A stretch of 18,270 nt of DNA from an uncultured Actinomycetes bacterium (GTDB lineage Bacteria > Actinomycetota > Actinomycetes > Mycobacteriales > Mycobacteriaceae): the NCBI GenBank assembly GCA_903911165.1, contig CAIWCQ010000379.1, positions 1-18,270 of the forward strand. The letters are read 5' to 3'. The translations under genes were made by a program, and so were the position numbers. Shown here piece by piece: positions 14,197 to 18,270 of this stretch. Numbering within the stretch: the stretch's first letter is position 1; every line of letters starts with the position of its first letter. The notes under the pieces were generated by a model. The model was not told where the DNA came from, did not search any database, and worked only from the letters and a program-made list of their open reading frames with translations.

Positions 14197-15579
14197 TCAG
14201 CCGACCACATGCTGATCGGCCACGTCGAGGGCAGCGTCCAGGATTGACAGCCCCTCGGCAGCCTCGGCGTCACTGACGTTGCACGGCGGGCACACGTGAA
14301 TGCGATTGAAGTTGGCGAACGGCAGCAACCCACCCGACTTGCACGCCGCCAATACCGCGTTCATCGCCGGACTGGACCCGCCGTAGGGTGCCAGCGGCTC
14401 CCGGGTGAGCGGATCAGAGACCATCTCCACCGCCCAGAACACGCCGAGCCCACGGACCTCGCCGACGCTGCGATGCCGCTTCGCCAACTCGCGCAGGCCC
14501 GGGCCGAGCACCTTATCGCCGATCCGGGCGGCATTGGTCACCATCGCCTCGTCTTCCATCGCGGTGATGGTCGCCACCGCGGCGGCCGTCGCCAGGGGGT
14601 GCCCGGAGTAGGTCAATCCGCCCGGATAAACCCGGTCGGCGAAGGTCGAGTAGATGGCATCGCTGATCGCGACGCCACCCAACGGAACGTAACCGGAGGT
14701 GACGCCTTTGGCGAAGGTCATCAGATCCGGAACGACATCGAAATGGTCAATACCGAACCACTTTCCGGTGCGGCCGAAGCCCGCCATCACCTCGTCGGCG
14801 ATGAAAACGATGCCGTAGCGGTTGCAGATATCGCGCACCCCGGCCATATAGCCGGGCGGTGGGATCATGATGCCCGCGGTGCCTGGCACCGATTCCAGGA
14901 TCAGCGCCGCGAAGGACGCCGGGCCCTCGTGGGCGATGAGGCGTTCGAGGTAGTCCAGCGCACGCTCGGATTCCTGCTCTTCGTTGTCGGCATAAAACGA
15001 CGAGCGGTAGAGGAATGGTCCATTGAAGTGCACGACGCCACTGCTGGCGTAATCGTTGGGGTAGCGCCGCGGGTCACCGGTGAGGTTGACCGCGGTGTCG
15101 GTCCCGCCGTGATAGGAGCGGTAGCGCGCGAGCACCTTGTAGCGGCCGGTGTGTAGGCGCGCCATTCGCACCGCGTGTTCTACCGCGTCGGCTCCGCCGG
15201 TGGTGAAGAACACTCGGTTCAAATCACCGGGGGTGCGTTCGGAAATCAACCGGGCAGCCTCCGAGCGAGCAGCGTTGGCGTGCTGCGGGGCGATCGTGCA
15301 CAACTTGGCAGCCTGCTCGGCAATGGCCGCAATGACTTTCGGATGCTGGTGGCCGATGTTGGTGAAAACCAGCTGCGACGAGAAATCGAGCAACCGATTC
15401 CCCTCGCCGTCCCAGACGTAGGAGCCGTCCGCGGCGACGATGGTCATGGGCTTGATCTGTGCCTGGGCCGACCACGAGTGGAAGACGTGCCGGCGGTCAA
15501 GTTCGTAGGCGCGCTTCCCCTCGGCAATCGCGGTCTGCAGATCGCGTCCGCCGGGCAGGACCGTCTCGGTAGTGGTCAT
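14197..15579 (-). CDS. Class III PLP-dependent aminotransferase (Rv3329 type)
   Basis: The 460-residue fold-type I enzyme closely resembles M. tuberculosis Rv3329. Visible motifs: the substrate/cofactor region HVFHSWSAQAQ, GGADAVE (128-134) for phosphate binding, YHGG (156-159), the catalytic Asp262 in IADEVMAGFGRTG, and the Schiff-base Lys291 in LMTFAKGVTSGYVPLGG. The family uses omega-amino donors such as diamines, beta-alanine or GABA, with a 2-oxo acid acceptor; the exact substrate here is unknown. The open frame extends upstream through a 21-bp repeat, but ATG at 15579 (MTTTETVLPGG) fits homologues and lies 8 nt after TAAACT. It is convergent with the small membrane-protein gene. Confidence 0.92.
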   Translation of the reverse strand: MTTTETVLPGGRDLQTAIAEGKRAYELDRRHVFHSWSAQAQIKPMTIVAADGSYVWDGEGNRLLDFSSQLVFTNIGHQHPKVIAAIAEQAAKLCTIAPQHANAARSEAARLISERTPGDLNRVFFTTGGADAVEHAVRMARLHTGRYKVLARYRSYHGGTDTAVNLTGDPRRYPNDYASSGVVHFNGPFLYRSSFYADNEEQESERALDYLERLIAHEGPASFAALILESVPGTAGIMIPPPGYMAGVRDICNRYGIVFIADEVMAGFGRTGKWFGIDHFDVVPDLMTFAKGVTSGYVPLGGVAISDAIYSTFADRVYPGGLTYSGHPLATAAAVATITAMEDEAMVTNAARIGDKVLGPGLRELAKRHRSVGEVRGLGVFWAVEMVSDPLTREPLAPYGGSSPAMNAVLAACKSGGLLPFANFNRIHVCPPCNVSDAEAAEGLSILDAALDVADQHVVG

Positions 15580-15587
15580 GAGTGCGA

Positions 15588-15593
15588 AGTTTA
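15588..15593 (-). promoter_or_regulatory. -10 box of the aminotransferase gene, leaderless
   Basis: TAAACT on the minus strand ends 8 nt before the ATG at 15579. No Shine-Dalgarno lies in between. Confidence 0.5.
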
Positions 15594-15661
15594 GCGCCGG
15601 GCAGCGGGAACGCGACCGCCCGGACCATGGCGACCGTTCGGCTACGTTTCGCCCCGGCTTG

Positions 15662-15703
15662 GACACTGTTGGATCACGGTTCGACACTGTTGGATCACGG
15701 TTC
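15662..15703. repeat. 2 x 21-bp perfect tandem repeat
   Basis: GACACTGTTGGATCACGGTTC followed by four further matching bases occurs at 15662-15682 and 15683-15703, both copies identical. It lies about 70 bp upstream of the aminotransferase -10 box. It is in frame with an upstream extension of the aminotransferase frame but is more likely non-coding. Confidence 0.92.
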
Positions 15704-15883
15704 GACAAACGGTCCTGCACCGATCGGATCAGCGGTGGTAGCACGCCGCGGAGTGTTGTAGAAGTGATAGTAGTGACTGATGTGATCTGAGCGCGGCCCT
15801 CGAGTGCGCGCTCAATTCAGCGAAGAGCGGGCTCGACGGACGGGCATCAGCCCGGCCGCGACCCGGAGAGGGGATGGAGACAC

Positions 15884-16372
15884 ATGAAGCGCATTGGAGC
15901 CGTTGTTCTCGGCCTTGTGATGTTGGTTCTGGCGCCCGCCGTGGTGCCGGTTCCGGCGGCTGCGGCCCCGGTATCCCGGGATCAGGCCGTCAGCTACGTG
16001 ATTGCCCGCGGCCTGGCGCAGCGCGGCGTGCCGTACTCGTGGGCAGGCGGCAATATCGACGGACCGAGCCTGGGCACCGACACCGGGGCGTCGATCGTCG
16101 GGTTCGACTCCTCGGGTCTGATCCAGTACGTCTACGCCGGCGTCGGCGCCAAACTGCCGCGTTCCTCGGGTGCGATGTACAACGTGGGTCAACGGGTGAC
16201 GCCGGCCCAGGCGCTGCCCGCCGACCTGATCTTCTACGGACCCGAGGGCGGCCAGAGCGTCACGATGTTCCTCGGCAATAGCGAGATGTTGGAGGTGACC
16301 GACACCGGCGTAGCGGTCTCGCCGGTTCGCACCACCGATATGGCGCCCTACCTGGTTCGTGTCATCGCCTGA
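15884..16372 (+). CDS. RipD-like secreted NlpC/P60 protein without catalytic Cys/His
   Basis: The 162-residue protein has a Sec signal peptide (basic MKR, hydrophobic to about 22, cleavage likely near AAAA-APVS). The rest is a single NlpC/P60 domain, the fold of cell-wall endopeptidases that cut D-Glu to mDAP bonds in peptidoglycan. The two key catalytic residues are replaced. The normal FDCSGL is FDSSGL (Ser76), and the His of HVGIYLGN is Ser125 in SVTMFLGN. M. tuberculosis RipD is a described NlpC/P60 protein with a non-catalytic, peptidoglycan-binding domain, and DTGASIVGFD recalls it. This protein is shorter than RipD, lacking a C-terminal extension. A GGAG ribosome-binding site lies 4 nt before the ATG. 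Confidence 0.87.
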   Translation: MKRIGAVVLGLVMLVLAPAVVPVPAAAAPVSRDQAVSYVIARGLAQRGVPYSWAGGNIDGPSLGTDTGASIVGFDSSGLIQYVYAGVGAKLPRSSGAMYNVGQRVTPAQALPADLIFYGPEGGQSVTMFLGNSEMLEVTDTGVAVSPVRTTDMAPYLVRVIA

Positions 16373-16386
16373 CGCTCAAGCCGGAG

Positions 16387-17166
16387 TCAACACCGCCACA
16401 ACGACTCCTGGGCAACGCTGGCCACCAGCGTGCCCAGGTTGTCGTGGATGGACCCGAAAGCAAGTCCGCGTGCGTCGCTGTGGCTGATCGCGACGGCGTC
16501 GTAGCAGTGCCACTGTCGGGGGTCGACTCGTCGGTGCAACCACAGGGCGTGGTCAAGGCTTGCTGCGCCGCCAGGTCCGGGTTCCTGCTCGCCGGGCGGG
16601 CGTGCGGTGGACACCATGCCTAAATCCGAGACGAAGGTCAACGCGCAGGCCGCAAGGACAGGGTCATCCTCAATCGGCTCGCGGGAGCGGAACCAGAACG
16701 GCTGTTGCGGCCAGGTGGTGTCGGCGTCGGCCGCTACTCGCATTTCGTAGTAGTCGGCCCAACGCTCCGGGGGAGTGACGATGGTTGTGGCGTCGGTGAG
16801 CGGTAGCCGGGGAATCACCGGCCGCTGCCAGTCGAGAGTTTTTTCCGGGGAGTGGAATGAGGCCAGCATCTCAAAGATCGGCATGCCGTCCTGGCGTGCG
16901 GTGACCCGGCGGGTGGCGAATGAGCGACCATCCCGGGTTGTCTCAACGACGTACTCGACGTCCACCCCGACCCGGCCACCCCTGATGAAGTAGGCATGCA
17001 GCGACTGCGGTAATCGCGCACTGTCGACGGTCGCCGCAGCGGCGGACAGCGCCTGTGCGGCAATCAGTCCGCCGAACAAACGCGGACCCGCGCCCAGCGC
17101 CGTGGAGGTCCGGAATACCGTGCCATCGCCGTCAAGGCGGACCAGGTCCGCAATCCAGCTCGACAT
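16387..17166 (-). CDS. TesB-like acyl-CoA thioesterase (double hot-dog)
   Basis: The 259-residue protein has the type II acyl-CoA thioesterase layout. The first hot-dog domain has RLFGGLIAAQAL (29-40), SLHAYFIRGG (55-64) and FATRRVTARQDGMPIFEMLASFH (83-105). The second domain has SDLGM (180-184), SLDHALWLHR (203-212) and a C-terminal GTLVASVAQESLWR. The Asp205 and Gln253 of the Asp-Thr-Gln catalytic network are present; at the Thr position a serine (228 or 230) may substitute. Such enzymes hydrolyse fatty acyl-CoA to free acid and CoA; chain-length preference is unknown. The ATG at 17166 fits homologues, but GGAGG is only 3 nt away. Its stop is 14 bp from the stop of the convergent NlpC/P60-like gene. 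Confidence 0.87.
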   Translation of the reverse strand: MSSWIADLVRLDGDGTVFRTSTALGAGPRLFGGLIAAQALSAAAATVDSARLPQSLHAYFIRGGRVGVDVEYVVETTRDGRSFATRRVTARQDGMPIFEMLASFHSPEKTLDWQRPVIPRLPLTDATTIVTPPERWADYYEMRVAADADTTWPQQPFWFRSREPIEDDPVLAACALTFVSDLGMVSTARPPGEQEPGPGGAASLDHALWLHRRVDPRQWHCYDAVAISHSDARGLAFGSIHDNLGTLVASVAQESLWRC

Positions 17167-17167
17167 A

Positions 17168-17205
17168 CCCCTCCAGGCCCCTCAGTCATCGCGGCCCCTC
17201 CAGGC
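17168..17205 (-). repeat. Duplicated ribosome-binding-site block before tesB-like gene
   Basis: GCCTGGAGGGG (minus strand) occurs at 17168-17178 and 17195-17205, 27 bp apart. The proximal copy is nearly fused to the thioesterase ATG (17166). The distal copy is well placed (5 nt) before another ATG at 17189 in a different frame, which opens a short overlapping reading frame of about 40 codons. Whether that frame is translated is unknown. Confidence 0.7.
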
Positions 17206-17229
17206 ATTGGCGAGGTCAGGCTCACGATA

Positions 17230-17249
17230 TCCGCAGCGGAAATCTCCGC
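17230..17249. promoter_or_regulatory. Candidate operator with three alternating inverted arms
   Basis: TCCGC-A-GCGGA (17230-17240) is a perfect odd palindrome, followed after AATC by a third arm TCCGC (17245-17249). It lies between the divergent thioesterase and tocopherol-cyclase-like genes, just upstream of the latter's promoter, a typical operator position. The binding protein is unknown. Confidence 0.4.
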
Positions 17250-17252
17250 ACA

Positions 17253-17281
17253 TTCAGAACATAAGACCGGCGAGATATGTT
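17253..17281 (+). promoter_or_regulatory. Promoter of the tocopherol-cyclase-like gene, leaderless
   Basis: TTCAGA (17253-17258) and TATGTT (17276-17281) are 17 bp apart, and the -10 ends 6 nt before the ATG at 17288, so +1 falls on or next to the start codon. It is one of the better -35/-10 pairs in the window. Confidence 0.55.
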
Positions 17282-17287
17282 GGTGAA

Positions 17288-18244
17288 ATGCGCCTGACCG
17301 ATGCCTATCGCCGTACCGGGGCCGACGTCCCCTACGGAAATCCGTTGCCCTCGCACGGCACCGAGATGGAGGGCTGGTTCTGGCGGATCACCGACGAGGC
17401 AGCCGGACGTGCCCTGATTGCGCTGTGCAGCATCAATCGGCATCCGGCGGGGGACTGGTCCACCACCGCAGTCGGCGTACATCCGGGCCTGGTGGTGCGG
17501 TCGGCGGCGCTCGACGCCGCCCGGGCCCAGGAGTCACCGTTCTCGGTGACCGCCGGCGAAGGTGCGGATACCTTTACCGTCGGCACTGATCGGGTCCGGT
17601 TCGAACTCGGCGACCTGCGCCTGAACATGGAGATCCGCGATCCGATCACCTGGCCCAAAGCCTTCGGCGGGGGCGGCATCTTCTCGGCGATCCCATTCCT
17701 CAACCAGTACTGGCACCCCTACTATCTCGGCGGCAGAGCGAGCGGAAGCGTCGAATACGGCAACGAGAGTTGGTCATTCGACGGTGCGAAGGTCTACGCC
17801 GAGCGCAACTGGGGTGCCGGGTTTCCCCTCCGGTGGTGGTGGGGGCAGGCGCACGACTTCAGCGGCGCTGATGTGTGTGTTGCGTTCTCCGGCGGTCTGC
17901 TTTCTCTTGGGCCGATCGCCCGCGACGTGAACGGCATCGTTGTCCGGCTCGGCCGCAAGGTCATCCGGATGACTCCGCCGGTTTTAGTGCGATCGCAAAT
18001 CGGCGACAACCAGTGGTTCCTGCGTGGGCGCTCGCCGCGCTACGAGATCGAGATTGAGGGCGACGGCCGGCACCTGCCACCCCACGTCCTGCCGGTGCCA
18101 CTGCCAGCCGAGCGGCGCAATATCGATACCGACTTCGAACACCTCGGTGGTCGGTTGCGACTGACTGTGCGAGAGCGCGGACGCCTACTCTTCGACGGCA
18201 CCTCTGAACTGGCCGCCCTCGAGGTCGGAACCCGGCCCAAATGA
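17288..18244 (+). CDS. Tocopherol-cyclase-like protein
   Basis: The 318-residue protein has blocks typical of the tocopherol cyclase (VTE1) family: an early GTEMEGWFWRI (24-34) and the hallmark YAERNWGAGFPLRWWWGQAHDF (170-191), which in plant and cyanobacterial enzymes reads similarly around NWG-GFP-WWW. The plant enzyme closes the chroman ring of vitamin E from a prenylated quinol. Mycobacteria are not known to make tocopherol, so the substrate here is open; a quinone or other lipid is possible. No signal peptide or membrane helix is evident. An in-frame ATG exists at 17102 inside the thioesterase gene, but the ATG at 17288 was preferred because a promoter ends 6 nt before it. It is divergent from the thioesterase gene. 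Confidence 0.8.
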   Translation: MRLTDAYRRTGADVPYGNPLPSHGTEMEGWFWRITDEAAGRALIALCSINRHPAGDWSTTAVGVHPGLVVRSAALDAARAQESPFSVTAGEGADTFTVGTDRVRFELGDLRLNMEIRDPITWPKAFGGGGIFSAIPFLNQYWHPYYLGGRASGSVEYGNESWSFDGAKVYAERNWGAGFPLRWWWGQAHDFSGADVCVAFSGGLLSLGPIARDVNGIVVRLGRKVIRMTPPVLVRSQIGDNQWFLRGRSPRYEIEIEGDGRHLPPHVLPVPLPAERRNIDTDFEHLGGRLRLTVRERGRLLFDGTSELAALEVGTRPK

Positions 18245-18270
18245 CAGGTACTACTCAGCGAGCACGCCAG

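Larger units (their letters stand above)
15580..15883. other. 304-bp divergent intergenic region with repeats and hairpins
   Basis: No gene is seen here. Besides the aminotransferase promoter and the 21-bp repeat it holds a purine/T-rich stretch (15754-15788, GTTGTAGAAGTGATAGTAG) that may include the promoter of the NlpC/P60-like gene, though I cannot fix a -10/-35 pair. The probable leader has a 7-bp hairpin GAGCGCG/CGCGCTC (15789-15795 with 15807-15813) and a 5-bp hairpin CGGGC/GCCCG (15841-15845 with 15850-15854). A second CGGGCT at 15828-15833 can pair with AGCCCG (15849-15854) instead. I saw no match to the ydaO-type riboswitch often found before actinobacterial cell-wall hydrolase genes. 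Confidence 0.5.

Noticed and set aside
15580..15744. N-terminal extension of the aminotransferase through the 21-bp repeats
   Set aside because: Homologues start near MTTTETV, a -10 box precedes that ATG, and the extension is a repeat-derived SNRDPTV duplication.
15755..15883. ydaO-type c-di-AMP riboswitch before the NlpC/P60-like gene
   Set aside because: Its conserved sequence blocks could not be found; only simple hairpins are visible.
1..18270. Mobile element, prophage or defence island
   Set aside because: No transposase, integrase, phage structural gene, restriction system or terminal inverted repeats were seen; gene content is mycobacterial housekeeping and accessory metabolism.

Overview
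This window looks like a chromosomal segment of a mycobacterium, probably an environmental or rapid-growing Mycolicibacterium-type species. The DNA is GC-rich. Many proteins are recognisable, from memory of the families, as close relatives of M. tuberculosis proteins: Mpt53 (Rv2878c), its CcdA-like partner (Rv2877c), FurA-KatG, the mycobacterial-type MTHFR (Rv2172c), the GMC oxidoreductase Rv1279, R2lox (Rv0233), the aminotransferase Rv3329 and RipD. Several genes have a TANNNT -10 box 6-9 nt before the start codon, which is the leaderless arrangement common in mycobacteria. No database search was possible, so all names rest on motif reading.

Layout. A partial DUF1214-like gene (minus) is followed by a plus-strand extracytoplasmic redox unit: an Mpt53-like thioredoxin-fold protein abutting a CcdA-like membrane electron carrier, then a small secreted four-cysteine protein. 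A perfect-stem bidirectional terminator separates these from the minus-strand furA-katG oxidative-stress operon. Divergent from furA is a two-gene operon: an MTHFR and an enolase-superfamily MenC-like protein that lacks both catalytic lysines. Next come a tiny membrane protein (minus), a CitE-like lyase (plus), a GMC oxidoreductase (minus), a short zinc alcohol dehydrogenase and formate-tetrahydrofolate ligase (plus), R2lox (minus), a tail-anchored small protein (plus), a class III aminotransferase (minus), a pseudo-catalytic NlpC/P60 protein (plus), a TesB-like thioesterase (minus) and a tocopherol-cyclase-like protein (plus). MTHFR and Fhs both act on folate one-carbon units; most other neighbours show no obvious shared pathway.

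The architecture is striking. There are 13 strand switches in 18 kb, giving six convergent and seven divergent junctions. At least eight gene boundaries carry a short direct duplication (8-bp to 21-bp units, 2-6 copies) whose sequence is different every time. Four of the six convergent junctions are occupied by such arrays, which usually include the stop codon of a flanking gene; one array makes four in-frame stops in a row. At two 5' ends the repeated unit carries the Shine-Dalgarno sequence. I consider this pattern, and the lysine-less MenC paralogue, the most interesting signals here.
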